Shown piece after piece: positions 51,380 through 61,138 of a DNA stretch of 64,000 nt (position 1 is the stretch's first letter; every line of letters starts with the position of its first letter). Under the pieces are notes generated by a model. The model did not search any database. It worked only from the letters and a program-made list of their open reading frames with translations, and was not told where the DNA came from. The stretch is from Maridesulfovibrio bastinii DSM 16055 (GTDB lineage Bacteria; Desulfobacterota; Desulfovibrionia; Desulfovibrionales; Desulfovibrionaceae): contig NZ_AUCX01000014.1 of assembly GCF_000429985.1 (NCBI RefSeq), positions 1-64,000 on the forward strand, in the 5' to 3' direction. The translations under genes were made by a program, and so were the position numbers.

Positions 51380-51922
51380 CTAGTTTAAAGTTTCACGGGT
51401 TACATAAGAAAACAGAGATGGAATAGATCTACCCGTCTTTGCTTCAAAATATCCAAAGGGAAGTTCCCCTGTAACATGCAGAAAAGGGGCTTTCCTTATT
51501 CTTCTACAGGCAGCCCTGTTCTTTAACGGCGTATTGCCTATAAGCATGTCGAACAAATATCCTCCGTGGCCGTCTTCAATGTTCAGAATATAATTCAAAG
51601 CAAATTTTGCTATTTCCTCAGCCTTATGGCCCCAAAACTTTCTGAAAAAGCAAAAATGAAAATATGCACTTTTCTGCTGAACATGATTAACCCAGCAGAA
51701 CCCGGCAACTTCAGGGCCTGAGGCAATGACAAAGAGATGTGAGCCATGCTTCATATCTTCCAGAAACAGCCGGGAATCATTCAGACTGCCATCCATGAAA
51801 GTAATACGAGTAAGCCCCTCTTCCTCCGCCCTGAGGTACAGATTCTCGACATATGAGTCGGGCATGTTCCGCACGCCGTCACTTTCAAAATAGGCAATAA
51901 GTGCCAATTTATTTTCAGGCAT
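51380..51922 (-). CDS. GNAT-like phage protein
   Basis: 180 aa. The layout (beta-rich start with LFVIASGPEVAGFCWVNHV, then KSAYFHFCFFRKFWGHKAEE, and NYILNIEDGHGGYLFDMLIG) resembles the GNAT fold, but the classic acetyl-CoA RxxGxG loop is not seen. The C-terminus (PFGYFEAKTGRSIPSLF) is typical of phage GNAT-like proteins of the late region. Function unknown. Confidence 0.5.
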   Translation of the reverse strand: MPENKLALIAYFESDGVRNMPDSYVENLYLRAEEEGLTRITFMDGSLNDSRLFLEDMKHGSHLFVIASGPEVAGFCWVNHVQQKSAYFHFCFFRKFWGHKAEEIAKFALNYILNIEDGHGGYLFDMLIGNTPLKNRAACRRIRKAPFLHVTGELPFGYFEAKTGRSIPSLFSYVTRETLN

Positions 51923-51927
51923 AAGGA

Positions 51928-54366
51928 TTATTCTCCTATGGCAATATAGTTTACGGTTCCCTCTGCAAGAGGGTTTGCACCGGTAAGAGTCAATGTGGCT
52001 GAATCAAAAATTATTTCTGTTTCAGCCATATCATTTGAGGCCTTTGGTTTTCTGACCGTCATAGAGACACTTATGGAATGGACTTGTATGGAAGCATATG
52101 CAGACCCATATTCTTCAGGTTTATGAGCCGAAGCAGAAGCAGAGGCCGATACTTTTGCAGAACTTACAGGCGGTGTAATCTCAACAGTGTCAACAATGTT
52201 TTGCCCATCAGAAAGGCCGCCCCTCAAAGAAAATCCAGCACTTGCACTGGCAAGATCGGTCGCTGTTGTTCTTTTTGAATAGGTGAAAGTATAAAAAGCT
52301 TTTACACGTTCCCATCCATCCCCGGCTGAAGGATAGGGAACAGGGAATCTGTCATAGTCACTGTCGGAATCAGATCCTGAAGGATAGGAGTTGGCAGAAG
52401 CAGAGGCATGTGCTTCTGGATCAGTGTATTCAGTGTACCCGCTGATGGTCCTTTCATCATACTTCAAACCGTCCGCAGTAACAAAAGTTCCCTCGGAATC
52501 ACTGGCTGTAGCCTTTAAATATATTTTATGAATACCTGAGTTCAGACCTGAAATAAAAGTTATGACTTCTTTAGGACCAAGAGTCTCGCCTATTTCAACC
52601 AGCTGTTCTGATTTCTTCTCATTATCTACATAAATTTCAATCAGAACATTTCTTTTGTGATATGTGTTTATTATTTCGGTTGGTTTTTTACTTCGCACAT
52701 AACATTTTATTGATGCGGCAGTGCAATAGTTCGGAGTGGTATAAGCTGAGGTTCTTGCAAAATCATCATCGGTTGTAACCAGATCGGAAAGCCCCACATT
52801 AAAATCTGACGATCCCGCAGCGATAACGAGTCTGGCATTGGCTTTAAATTTATATCTGTTGTTATACCCTTCTATTAAATCAATCTCTGTAACATTGGTA
52901 TTTAAAGCTTGATTTACGGTTGGTGACGCATGGTCATAGCAAGTGAGATTACGCGGACTAAGCTGTATTTTAGGTGGGGCTAACCAGTATCCGGGGATTT
53001 CAACCCACTCACCGTTATTAGCCCATCCGGTTTCCCAGCGCTTGAGCGCCTTGTACATACGGTGGTCATTATCCAGCCAGCGATAAAACTGTATATCCCC
53101 GCCAAACAGGACCATGTAATCCATTTCGGCAGCAACGTTACCGTCAACGTCCAAAGCACCGTCCTGTCCTATCATTAAGCGAGTTTTATTGCCGGATGTA
53201 TCCAGCAACAAGTTCCCGGCTCCGGCAAAAAGCTTTGCACCTTCCTGCATACGCAGCAGACCGTTAAGGCCCAACTGAATCTGAGCGGAAGCAGCTAGGA
53301 AAGCTCCGGTAATTATTTCAGCATCCAGAGTTCTTGCTGAAATAGAACCGTCAACAATCATATTGCCGTCAATGCCGACTGTAGGCACTCCGTCAAGCGG
53401 AGCAATGACAAACGGAACTTTCGGAGTCTGGCCCGGTGTTATCACCGCAAATTTATCAACAAGAAAGACAGCTTCTGAAGTCGCCCCGTCATTAGCAACA
53501 CCAAACCCGGCAATATAGCCATTCACATCAGTCTTTATATAATACTCGGCAGCCAACGCCCCATCGGCATCAGCTCTTGCTGTCGCTTCGGTTTGTATAG
53601 CAGCGGTGTTGTCGTCAACATTGGCCTGCACTATTTGGACTTGTGCTGCCAACGCACCATCGGCATCAGTACGGGCTGTTTCCTCTGTTTTAACACGCGC
53701 ATTTACTGATCCAGGCAAAGATTCTGGACCATCAACAAGATCAATTCGGCTATTCAGATCGCCATACAATTGCCCCTCGGTAATGCTGTTCTGCAAAACA
53801 TGCAGAGACTCTTCACGAGCTGTATCAAGAGAGGCTTCGACCAAATATCCGCCCTGCTTTGGAGCCCATACAGAATATTTGCCAGCCCAGTTGAAAGACC
53901 TAATCCAGTAGTAATGAGAGGTGCGAGTATTAAGCCCGGAATGAGTGTATTCAGCAACAGGCTTGGTTACGACTGCGATCCGCTCAGAATCAGACAGAGA
54001 ATCAGAACCAACTGAACACCAGACCTCAATATGGGACAAGTCCTTGTCAGATGGATTCTCCCATGTGAGCTTATTAGCAAAAATCTGTTGTTCAACCACC
54101 AGATTACGCGGGGGATTCGGGGGATTATCAGAGCGTAAAAAACGGGTGAAATCATAATCAGCCTCAGTGCCGACCTTGTTTGAAACCTTCAGGCCCATGC
54201 TCTGTAAATCACGAAAAGTAACCACGGAATCCATAAAGGAGTTGCGCCTCTTGCCCTGCATAGTTTCCACCGTTTCTTTGAGAGCTGTCAGGAAATCACG
54301 GGTCTGCTTGTCCACGCCAGCTGGAACAGCAGGCAGGTTGGTGGACTTCTTTCCTTTAGTTGCCAT
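51928..54366 (-). CDS. J-like tail tip/fibre protein
   Basis: 812 aa. Fibronectin type III-like domain (about 80-180, with LVVEQQIFANKLTWENPSDK), coiled-coil region with two repeats of ETARTDADGALAA (about 225-275), then the DUF1983 motif of lambda gpJ-type proteins (YYIKTDVNGYIAGFGVANDG, LVDKFAVITPG) near 275-320, and a large beta-rich C-terminal half. Its start overlaps the preceding stop by 11 nt. Receptor contact is likely. Confidence 0.75.
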   Translation of the reverse strand: MATKGKKSTNLPAVPAGVDKQTRDFLTALKETVETMQGKRRNSFMDSVVTFRDLQSMGLKVSNKVGTEADYDFTRFLRSDNPPNPPRNLVVEQQIFANKLTWENPSDKDLSHIEVWCSVGSDSLSDSERIAVVTKPVAEYTHSGLNTRTSHYYWIRSFNWAGKYSVWAPKQGGYLVEASLDTAREESLHVLQNSITEGQLYGDLNSRIDLVDGPESLPGSVNARVKTEETARTDADGALAAQVQIVQANVDDNTAAIQTEATARADADGALAAEYYIKTDVNGYIAGFGVANDGATSEAVFLVDKFAVITPGQTPKVPFVIAPLDGVPTVGIDGNMIVDGSISARTLDAEIITGAFLAASAQIQLGLNGLLRMQEGAKLFAGAGNLLLDTSGNKTRLMIGQDGALDVDGNVAAEMDYMVLFGGDIQFYRWLDNDHRMYKALKRWETGWANNGEWVEIPGYWLAPPKIQLSPRNLTCYDHASPTVNQALNTNVTEIDLIEGYNNRYKFKANARLVIAAGSSDFNVGLSDLVTTDDDFARTSAYTTPNYCTAASIKCYVRSKKPTEIINTYHKRNVLIEIYVDNEKKSEQLVEIGETLGPKEVITFISGLNSGIHKIYLKATASDSEGTFVTADGLKYDERTISGYTEYTDPEAHASASANSYPSGSDSDSDYDRFPVPYPSAGDGWERVKAFYTFTYSKRTTATDLASASAGFSLRGGLSDGQNIVDTVEITPPVSSAKVSASASASAHKPEEYGSAYASIQVHSISVSMTVRKPKASNDMAETEIIFDSATLTLTGANPLAEGTVNYIAIGE

Positions 54367-56011
54367 ACTGCAACTCCGCTATGCCGGGAGCCATACGCAC
54401 TTCAAATACTTCGGCAGTGCCTTCAAGCTGAAATTCCCAGTCACGTCCCTTCATGCCCGCAGATAAGCGGAACGGTTCATCATCAGTGATGACGCAAGAA
54501 TCAACCAGCTCACCATCCAGATAGGTCTTGAACTGCACCGGACTTGCTTCGGACTGTTCGCCCATAATCCGGGCCGCACCCATATTTACCGGACGTGAGG
54601 AAAAGAAGTCTTTCGACTTCCATACAAAACTTAAAGTAGAACTTGAACCTTCCCATTTCTCAATGCGGTATGTGGTGTCATAGGTCAGCAAATACAAGGC
54701 ATCGTCCTCAGTATCCACATGACCGCCGTAGACCTGCTTTCCGGTCAGGGACACATTAACGATATCCTGCATCTCAAAGTCAAAAATGATTCCGGTCCCG
54801 GTTCCTTCAAAAAAGGCGATGTACTGACCGTCCTGATAAAACCCAATCAGTTTTTCAGGGTTAAGATCCCGCCACTGTTCTTTAGTGTAGAGAGAGCTGG
54901 TAAGCATGGACATACCGTTAGGACCTATCAGCACCAGTCCATCCGGTGAGGCATAGATCACACCTGCAGGAGAGTTGACCACGGAACGTTTAGATACGCA
55001 GGCCTCGTTGTAGGAAAGCTTATCGATAGACAAAGACTCAGGGTCAACACCGTTTATCAGGTGGGCATGACCTTTGGTCAGCACCACCACAGTCTGATCA
55101 AAATAGCCCAGAGCAACCACATCATGCGGAACGTTCAAAGCAAGATTCCACGGGAAAGCGTAAGCAACAAATGACTCGGAAACGTAAATATCCTTGCCAC
55201 GGAAGCAGAAGAACATGCCGTTCCCGGTATGAATCAGCCCGGAAACATCATCCTTGGGACGGTTCCAATTCTCGGTAGGCAGCACTTCTCCGGAAAGATC
55301 GGAGTCGGCCACGTTGTCAGTGAAGGTATCAGCACTTGAAGGCATGTCTGCTGTCTCGTTTGAATATGGCACAAGCTGAGATTCAGCAGAGTCATCACCT
55401 GCATTCAGTCTGTAGATGCGAAATGACTTAACCGTTACCCCGTCCAATGTAGGCAAACGGAAATTAGTCAGTACACATTCCTGAGCTGTTTTGACGTCAA
55501 TTGAGCCTGTGGGGTCAGAAGGTTCTGATTCCTCATCCCAGTCTGTCACATAAGTATAAACGTATGATGTAGACCGCTCGATCTCGGCATCTTCATCAAC
55601 AGAAGCCGGAGCAAGCTGCACTGTAAGCGGCTGATCAGGTTTTGGTAAACCAAGCCGTCTGGTTTTAGTCGGATATGTGGAAACAGAACCGGAAGTCGCC
55701 ATCGCAGCGTCAGTCTGCTTAGGATAAGCGTCGCCAGTAAAATGAATACGGCTGTTACTGTCCGTTGCCGCAGCTTCGCAAATGTCCACCACATGGGGCC
55801 AGTAAAGCCAATCACCGGAACGGAGCTTGTAGATACTACGCAGATTCCCGGCCTTAGGGATTGGATTCGGAGCCTGCCCCTGCAAGTCCATGAGCGGAGA
55901 GAGTATCCCACGCTTCAGATTGCAGTTCATGGCAGTCTGAGAGTTTGTGCTGTCTAAAAGCTTTGGAGAAATTCGAGGTTGAGTTCCACGGAAGAGGGGA
56001 ACGATAATCAT
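54356..56011 (-). CDS. Propeller-like tail hub protein
   Basis: 551 aa from ATG 56011 (ATGA overlap with the previous stop). VPLFRGTQPRISPKLLDSTN at the start and repeated four-strand blades (GLIHTGNGMFFCFRGKDIYV, VVALGYFDQTVVVLTKGHAH, GVIYASPDGLVLIGPNG, DDALYLLTYDTTYRIEKW) suggest a six- or seven-bladed propeller, as in the P22 gp10-like and podovirus hub proteins. Identity of the role is inferred. Confidence 0.6.
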   Translation of the reverse strand: MIIVPLFRGTQPRISPKLLDSTNSQTAMNCNLKRGILSPLMDLQGQAPNPIPKAGNLRSIYKLRSGDWLYWPHVVDICEAAATDSNSRIHFTGDAYPKQTDAAMATSGSVSTYPTKTRRLGLPKPDQPLTVQLAPASVDEDAEIERSTSYVYTYVTDWDEESEPSDPTGSIDVKTAQECVLTNFRLPTLDGVTVKSFRIYRLNAGDDSAESQLVPYSNETADMPSSADTFTDNVADSDLSGEVLPTENWNRPKDDVSGLIHTGNGMFFCFRGKDIYVSESFVAYAFPWNLALNVPHDVVALGYFDQTVVVLTKGHAHLINGVDPESLSIDKLSYNEACVSKRSVVNSPAGVIYASPDGLVLIGPNGMSMLTSSLYTKEQWRDLNPEKLIGFYQDGQYIAFFEGTGTGIIFDFEMQDIVNVSLTGKQVYGGHVDTEDDALYLLTYDTTYRIEKWEGSSSTLSFVWKSKDFFSSRPVNMGAARIMGEQSEASPVQFKTYLDGELVDSCVITDDEPFRLSAGMKGRDWEFQLEGTAEVFEVRMAPGIAELQYGN

Positions 56012-56298
56012 AGCCAAACCCTCGCGGGAGTTTCAGGGGATGGAATTTCAAACGGCTTCAAAGCTTCGGGCAACTCCCCCTCACTGCGCACATTTACGTG
56101 CCAGCCTTCGGAAAAAACTGCTTCGGTAATGACATTTCCGTCCTCGTCAATCTCTGCCGGGGTATGGACAATCATGCCCACGACATCGACTGAGCAGCCG
56201 GGGTAGGTAATGCCTTCGCTTTCGTCAGTTGGAAGCTGATAGACGGTCAGCATTTCCGCTTCATCGGTAAATTTAAGATAATGGTCTGTGTAGTTCAT
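56008..56298 (-). CDS. Small phage protein, 96 aa
   Basis: Beta-rich and acidic, ends PSPETPARVWL. Overlaps the hub gene by four bases, 4 nt from the tail fibre gene. Not recognised; perhaps a chaperone or tail component. Confidence 0.55.
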   Translation of the reverse strand: MNYTDHYLKFTDEAEMLTVYQLPTDESEGITYPGCSVDVVGMIVHTPAEIDEDGNVITEAVFSEGWHVNVRSEGELPEALKPFEIPSPETPARVWL

Positions 56299-56301
56299 GG
56301 C

Positions 56302-58344
56302 TTACCTCGTAAGAGCTTGAAGTTGTTCGTTTGAGAGTCGGCGAGGGAAATATAACACTCGTCTAATGTTGCTATTTATATATTGGTATCCTGTATTTCG
56401 GCTGCCTACGGTTAAAGACGACATAACGGGAATTGATGCAGATAGGTCTTCCGCTTTCAACTGCCCGTCTCGCACAAGAGCAACATCGTTTTGGCTAAAT
56501 CCAAAAGAAATCTTCACTGTCTCCGAAGTCTGTAAGCCTGCGGAGAGGTTTACCTCGTAAGCTCCAGACTTATATATAGAACCACGTAAGCCCCCATCCC
56601 CCCACGTTCTCAACTCAATTAAATCACCCCCTAAAGAGAAAGATACAATTCTACCATTGGGAGGTACGTCAGCTATAAACTCAACAAAAATAGTCCCTTC
56701 ATTCTGATTGTAAGGGAAGTCAGCAGTGGCAATACTCAGAGTATAATCCCCCCGTGTAGCTGCTGCGGTTGTGGTGGGAATGTATGATGTGGGGAAAGAT
56801 CCTTGTTCGAATTGTGCGCCCCAAAGATAGATCCCAGATACGCCGTCCCCTTTATACGTGTTTGTCTCTCCGTTGTTCAGATCGTATCTATGTATAAAAC
56901 CAGCCGATGCGGTAGCTTGAGATGTAACCCAGCAACGGAACCAACCATTTCCATCTGATTTTATGTTAGCACTGGTATTCGTTCCCGCTACTTCCACGGT
57001 TGCTGTTACGTTAACCAAATCAAAAACAGCTTTTACGTTTGTTCCGAATCCAGAGGACGACATGATGATGATCAAGTGGTCACGCTCTCCCGCTTTTGCA
57101 AACAACGAAGAGGTATAGTAATTTCCACTAACGGCAGTTGCGTCCTGCCTGCAATAATGGACGCTTGTATTTGTGTTTTCTACTAACTTGACACCGGATG
57201 ATGACCCATCTGGAGCAACCACGGCGTCAGTTAAAATTGATGCATCGACTTTAGACCACGCGGCATTGTCAAATTGCTCCGAATAAGTAAGCAAATTCGT
57301 CCGCTGTTCCTCAATCAAAAAGCCCTTGTACTCTCCCGTTTCAGGGCCATAATCATGGCGCAAAACATCGTTGGCAACTGTCTCAATCTGACCAACGGCA
57401 TTAACCTGTGTTGCGCTTGACGCACGAGCAAAAGTGAATCCATCAGGAACTCCGTTTGTATTGTCCTTTGCATCCCACGCCTTTACCTCCAAGGACGGTG
57501 GGCACGGAAAACCGAGAATGGTCTGGTATGCAGTTCCACCAATCTCACGGGCCTGTTTGGATTTAAGCAGGTCCAAATCATTTTGGTAAACGGCTTGAAC
57601 AGCGGCTACGCTAGTTGTCTCCTGACTCTGAACAGCTCCAACGGCCGCAACCTTCTCCGTATCAATCAACCCCGGGATTGAAGCCACTGAGGCATCAACA
57701 GAGTTCTTCGCACTGACGGCTCCGTCCCGCGCAGCTTCAGCCCCACCTTTTGCGACCACCGCCCCGTCCCGCGCACTCTCAGCCGCAATCTTGGCAGTTT
57801 GAGCCTGCCCAGCCGAAGTACTGGCAGAAATAGACGAACCTAAAGCCTCGCTCTTGCTCTGCTGAGCATCAGCGGCAAACGAGGAAGCGTTATTCTCGGA
57901 AGCCAACGCATTAGCCTCCGACTGTGCGGCAGCAGTCTTTGATGATTCAGCATCCACCATAGACTCCAAGGTCTTATCTCTGGCTTCAAACACAGGCTTG
58001 CTGAATGTCTCCCCCACATATTCACGCGGATATGGCGGCACATTGGCAATCTCGAACAGATTGCAATCCAGATTTGGGATCACCGCAGAAAATTTGATTG
58101 ATTTGCCCGTAGACGGGTTCATAATTTTAAAAGCGTACTCGCTTCCTTCGCTTCCAAGTTGGTTAGGGAACAGAGCTAATACAGCAACACCAGTGGAGTC
58201 AGAGACAGCATTGGTAGTAAGTGGGACCACAAACCCGTTGTATTTCTCGGCTGTACTGAGCTTGGCAGAAACCCTTGCGCCTTCAACCGGATTACCCTCG
58301 GAGTCATTGACGGTACAAGTTACGTTTACGGTAGGCACACTCAT
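56302..58344 (-). CDS. Tail fibre with N-terminal Ig-like domain and lectin-like C-terminus
   Basis: 680 aa. Residues 1-100: Big/Ig-like (VNVTCTVNDSEGNPVEGARV). 110-250: Ala/Ser-rich coiled stalk. 290-500: a beta-rich region with FTFARASSATQVNAVGQIE, LIEEQRTNLLTYSEQF and NTYKGDGVSGIYLWGAQFEQG. 520-675: concanavalin/laminin-G-like domain (EGTIFVEFIADVPPNGRIVS, NIRRVLYFPRRLSNEQLQ). Likely polysaccharide binding. Start in a TAATG overlap. Confidence 0.78.
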   Translation of the reverse strand: MSVPTVNVTCTVNDSEGNPVEGARVSAKLSTAEKYNGFVVPLTTNAVSDSTGVAVLALFPNQLGSEGSEYAFKIMNPSTGKSIKFSAVIPNLDCNLFEIANVPPYPREYVGETFSKPVFEARDKTLESMVDAESSKTAAAQSEANALASENNASSFAADAQQSKSEALGSSISASTSAGQAQTAKIAAESARDGAVVAKGGAEAARDGAVSAKNSVDASVASIPGLIDTEKVAAVGAVQSQETTSVAAVQAVYQNDLDLLKSKQAREIGGTAYQTILGFPCPPSLEVKAWDAKDNTNGVPDGFTFARASSATQVNAVGQIETVANDVLRHDYGPETGEYKGFLIEEQRTNLLTYSEQFDNAAWSKVDASILTDAVVAPDGSSSGVKLVENTNTSVHYCRQDATAVSGNYYTSSLFAKAGERDHLIIIMSSSGFGTNVKAVFDLVNVTATVEVAGTNTSANIKSDGNGWFRCWVTSQATASAGFIHRYDLNNGETNTYKGDGVSGIYLWGAQFEQGSFPTSYIPTTTAAATRGDYTLSIATADFPYNQNEGTIFVEFIADVPPNGRIVSFSLGGDLIELRTWGDGGLRGSIYKSGAYEVNLSAGLQTSETVKISFGFSQNDVALVRDGQLKAEDLSASIPVMSSLTVGSRNTGYQYINSNIRRVLYFPRRLSNEQLQALTR

Positions 58345-58919
58345 TAGAAAAAGCTCCTTGATTTGACACGCAGCGGCTTGTTCGTTCCTTCACGCAACCG
58401 GTCAACTATTGCATCGGCAATGCCGTCATTGAACAGATTCATTTTAATCTGCGCTCCTGAAAGATCTTCCCATTCTCTGCCTATCATGGCTTTAAGAGAG
58501 GCAATGGCTCCGTAAGCAATGATCTCTCCCCAATCTTCCATAAGACCTTCCGGCATACCGTCAGAGGATAGCGTTGGTTTAAGCACGGCCTTTACTTCAA
58601 ACTGAGAATTAATTGTCGGAGTATTGATCAGCTTAACCATGTCAGGGGTCGCACTATAATCGTATTGCGGATCAAGAACACCGTTCTCGCCCTTCAATTC
58701 AGTGACCATGCAGGCCCGTGAACCACGAGGCGCATCAAGGTCAGCAGTGTCCATACCGGCAGGGAAAAAGAGCGGGTCAAGCTGCTCTACCCAAATAGCA
58801 GTCTCTCTACAAAAACGAATAGCTGCCCTGCGTATTTCATTAATTATGGTACCCTTGGGACAGGTAGCAACTTCGGGCTGCACGTAGCCCACAAGGGTTT
58901 TCCACGGAGAATTTGCCAT
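58344..58919 (-). CDS. Head-tail connector/tail adaptor protein
   Basis: 191 aa. NEIRRAAIRFCRETAIWVEQ and a C-terminal EDLSGAQIKMNLFNDGIAD are typical of small adaptor proteins of podoviruses. Placed between a second adaptor and the fibre. No enzyme motif. Confidence 0.6.
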   Translation of the reverse strand: MANSPWKTLVGYVQPEVATCPKGTIINEIRRAAIRFCRETAIWVEQLDPLFFPAGMDTADLDAPRGSRACMVTELKGENGVLDPQYDYSATPDMVKLINTPTINSQFEVKAVLKPTLSSDGMPEGLMEDWGEIIAYGAIASLKAMIGREWEDLSGAQIKMNLFNDGIADAIVDRLREGTNKPLRVKSRSFF

Positions 58920-58922
58920 ACG

Positions 58923-59615
58923 CTACTCCACCACTTGAATTTGTTTCGGGTAGTAAAGATCGGCCTTCAGCTTGACGCCAAGAGCCTGATAAAATGCGGA
59001 AAGATGGAACTGCGCTGTACCCATGTTTACTTCAGAACTATCCCCAGACAGCAGCTCATAAAGCATCCAATGGACAATAGGACCGGAAAAGGTTGAGGAG
59101 ATAGGCAGGTCATCATCAGGACCGGAAATAGGATCAGGTTCGGCAGAATAGGTCATGTCCACATACACGGAAGCCCCGACAGCAATACCGGGTTGAACCC
59201 AGAATATTTCCGGATTTGACTTAGCGTCATAGGCATAATTGTCTACATCATCACTGGTAGTTCCCCACCCTCCGACCTGCATAGCCTCTTTAGTTGCAAT
59301 CAATATGGGCTCACCCGGCGTAGTGCCATCGGAGCCCATATTCTGAATTACTTCAATAAGCCGCAAAGCATTCTTACTCGCTCCGCTCCCGTTGGTCGGA
59401 GTTGGCAATACCTGCTTAACCCCGTCCTGCAACTTTATAGCTTCAGTCACCGCAGTGGCGTCAGGTCGCTGCAAAGCAATGTTACGAATTGCCGAGTTGC
59501 AGACGTCAGTCAGGGACAACTTGTCAGCAGTGATTTCCCACGGCCAACGACGCACGTTGACCTTCATGTCCTGCAATTTAGCGGAGACTAGGAGGAAGAC
59601 TTCTTTGGCTTTCAT
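58923..59615 (-). CDS. Phage adaptor (DUF6682-like)
   Basis: 230 aa. KLSLTDVCNSAIRNIALQRPDA, FWVQPG, YVDMTYSAEPDPISGPDD and a C-terminal HLSAFYQALGVKLKADLYYPK fit DUF6682-type head-tail adaptors as I recall them. Directly after the HeH-like gene, order as in podovirus head modules. Confidence 0.62.
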   Translation of the reverse strand: MKAKEVFLLVSAKLQDMKVNVRRWPWEITADKLSLTDVCNSAIRNIALQRPDATAVTEAIKLQDGVKQVLPTPTNGSGASKNALRLIEVIQNMGSDGTTPGEPILIATKEAMQVGGWGTTSDDVDNYAYDAKSNPEIFWVQPGIAVGASVYVDMTYSAEPDPISGPDDDLPISSTFSGPIVHWMLYELLSGDSSEVNMGTAQFHLSAFYQALGVKLKADLYYPKQIQVVE

Positions 59616-59622
59616 TGTTCAC

Positions 59623-60003
59623 CTACTCGCTTTCGCCGTTCAGGTGGTCGATGATTGCGGTCTTTTTCTCGTCAACCTTTGCGTCATCCTTGAACTTGTC
59701 CATGCCCAGTTCTTCGGCAATAGCGTCAAGTTCAGCATGACGGGTGGTTGCGTTGACCTCGGCAATCAATTCGGCAACGGACGGACCTTCTGCGGGCTCG
59801 CTTTCGCCGTTCAGGTGGTCGATGTCCTCACCTTCACGGAACATGAGCGGGTTTTCTTCCAGCAAAATTTTTGCGTCATCCGGTTCCACATAGAGAGCAA
59901 AGCTGTTCTCTTCAGTGAAAGAATATTCCTTGGACAGATACCCCACGGAAAGATGCAGAGGTTCCTTGGTCTTTTCACCCTTTTTATAGATCAGTACGGG
60001 CAT
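59623..60003 (-). CDS. Small phage protein with HeH/LEM-like segment and internal duplication
   Basis: 126 aa. N-terminus beta-rich (MPVLIYKKGEKTKEPLHLSV); residues about 75-122 resemble a HeH/LEM helix-extended-helix (SVAELIAEVNATTRHAELDA, then DEKKTAIIDHLNGESE). The peptide DHLNGESE occurs twice (near 60-68 and at the C-terminus), encoded by a 28-bp direct repeat. Between capsid and adaptor; could be a capsid-associated or Rho-like N domain protein. Confidence 0.55.
   Translation of the reverse strand: MPVLIYKKGEKTKEPLHLSVGYLSKEYSFTEENSFALYVEPDDAKILLEENPLMFREGEDIDHLNGESEPAEGPSVAELIAEVNATTRHAELDAIAEELGMDKFKDDAKVDEKKTAIIDHLNGESE
59626..59653. repeat. 28-bp direct repeat, copy 1
   Basis: Identical to 59797-59824 (sense: IDHLNGESE codons). 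Copy 1 forms the end of the small HeH/LEM-like gene. Confidence 0.85.
59797..59824. repeat. 28-bp direct repeat, copy 2
   Basis: Identical to 59626-59653 over 28 bases, located in the middle of the same gene. Suggests recent duplication and gene extension. Confidence 0.85.
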
Positions 60004-60046
60004 AGTTCCTCCTAAAAAGCCGGGAGCCCGCAGGCCCCCGGGTCAA

Positions 60047-61132
60047 TTATGCATTGGGGTCGGAGCAGGCGGTATCGACTGCGATTACGCCGAAGTCTTT
60101 GCTGTTGTAGCGGGACTTTTTAACGCCGTAGATGCAGCCTGCGGTTACAGCCAGCTTGTTGCCACGGTCATCGGTTTCTTCGTTCCAGGAATAACGATTC
60201 TTCTTGGTGGAACCACCGAAAGCGATCATTCCGGCCTGAGCACCGAGGAACAGGGCACGAGCAGCACTGACGTCGCCGCCAGCACCATAATCGCTGAAGC
60301 GGATCACGTTACGGTGCTTGTGCATGATGACATCGGAGTATTCGCCGAGAGCATTCTTGTAGATGTTGTTCTTGGGACCGCGCAGTCCTACAGCCTTCTG
60401 GATTTCAAGCCAGTCATTTTCGGAAGTAGAAGTGCGCAGGGCGTATGCCTGATAGGTGTGCATGAGCAGCACGAATTTCTTTTCACCATCAACGAGGAAA
60501 GGCAGCATCATGGGGTTGGAGGTTTCAGCTTTGGCAACAAGCTTTTCAACCAGGCCAAGGGCCATCAGGTCAGCAGCATCAATATTTGCCTTACCAGTGG
60601 CGTCACCACCGTAAATGATGTGCCCCGCGTCAGGAACCTGAAGTGCATTGTCCGCACGACCAGTAAAGGAAGTCGGGACATGGAAGTCAGCATTGATTCC
60701 ACGGGCACCGGCCAGATACATCATGATCTGCTCGTCACTATCCTCAGCAAACCATATGGACAGAGCATCGCGGCTTTCTTTACGGAGGTTATAAGGCACG
60801 CGCTGTTCGGTCATTTTACCGGCTACGCGGGTTCCCTTACGACGCTGATCAATGGTCAGCTTGTCGTTGAAGAAGGTCAGAGCTTCTTCAGCGGCAGTTC
60901 CTTCAATGGTGTTGTCACCTTCAACACCGTCACCGGAAAGCTTCATGCGCAGGCCGACAGTGATTTTGTCGCCTTTGCCCTTTTCCAATTCCTTTTTAAC
61001 TTTGATCAGGGAGTCGTCACCTTCACCCATGAACTTGTTGAAGTACTGCTTCTTGGCAGCTTCAACAGCGAGGGAGTTAGACCATCGCTGGACAGCTAAC
61101 GGATCATTGAGTCCAAATTCGGTATCAGCCAT
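60047..61132 (-). CDS. Major capsid protein, N4-gp56 family
   Basis: 361 aa. FGLNDPLAVQRWSNSLAVEA, then the family core DKITVGLRMKLSGDGVEGD, FNDKLTIDQRRKGTRVAGKM, ESRDALSIWFAEDSDEQIMM and the C-terminal VTAGCIYGVKKSRYNSKDFGVI are recognisable of the N4-gp56 family. It makes the HK97-like shell. Codon use is richer in G/C than the host genes, fitting high expression. Follows the scaffold gene by 7 nt. Confidence 0.88.
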   Translation of the reverse strand: MADTEFGLNDPLAVQRWSNSLAVEAAKKQYFNKFMGEGDDSLIKVKKELEKGKGDKITVGLRMKLSGDGVEGDNTIEGTAAEEALTFFNDKLTIDQRRKGTRVAGKMTEQRVPYNLRKESRDALSIWFAEDSDEQIMMYLAGARGINADFHVPTSFTGRADNALQVPDAGHIIYGGDATGKANIDAADLMALGLVEKLVAKAETSNPMMLPFLVDGEKKFVLLMHTYQAYALRTSTSENDWLEIQKAVGLRGPKNNIYKNALGEYSDVIMHKHRNVIRFSDYGAGGDVSAARALFLGAQAGMIAFGGSTKKNRYSWNEETDDRGNKLAVTAGCIYGVKKSRYNSKDFGVIAVDTACSDPNA

Positions 61133-61138
61133 AATATT

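Noticed and set aside
60314-61099. 261-aa frame opposite the capsid gene
   Set aside because: Open only because of the codon bias of the strongly expressed capsid gene.
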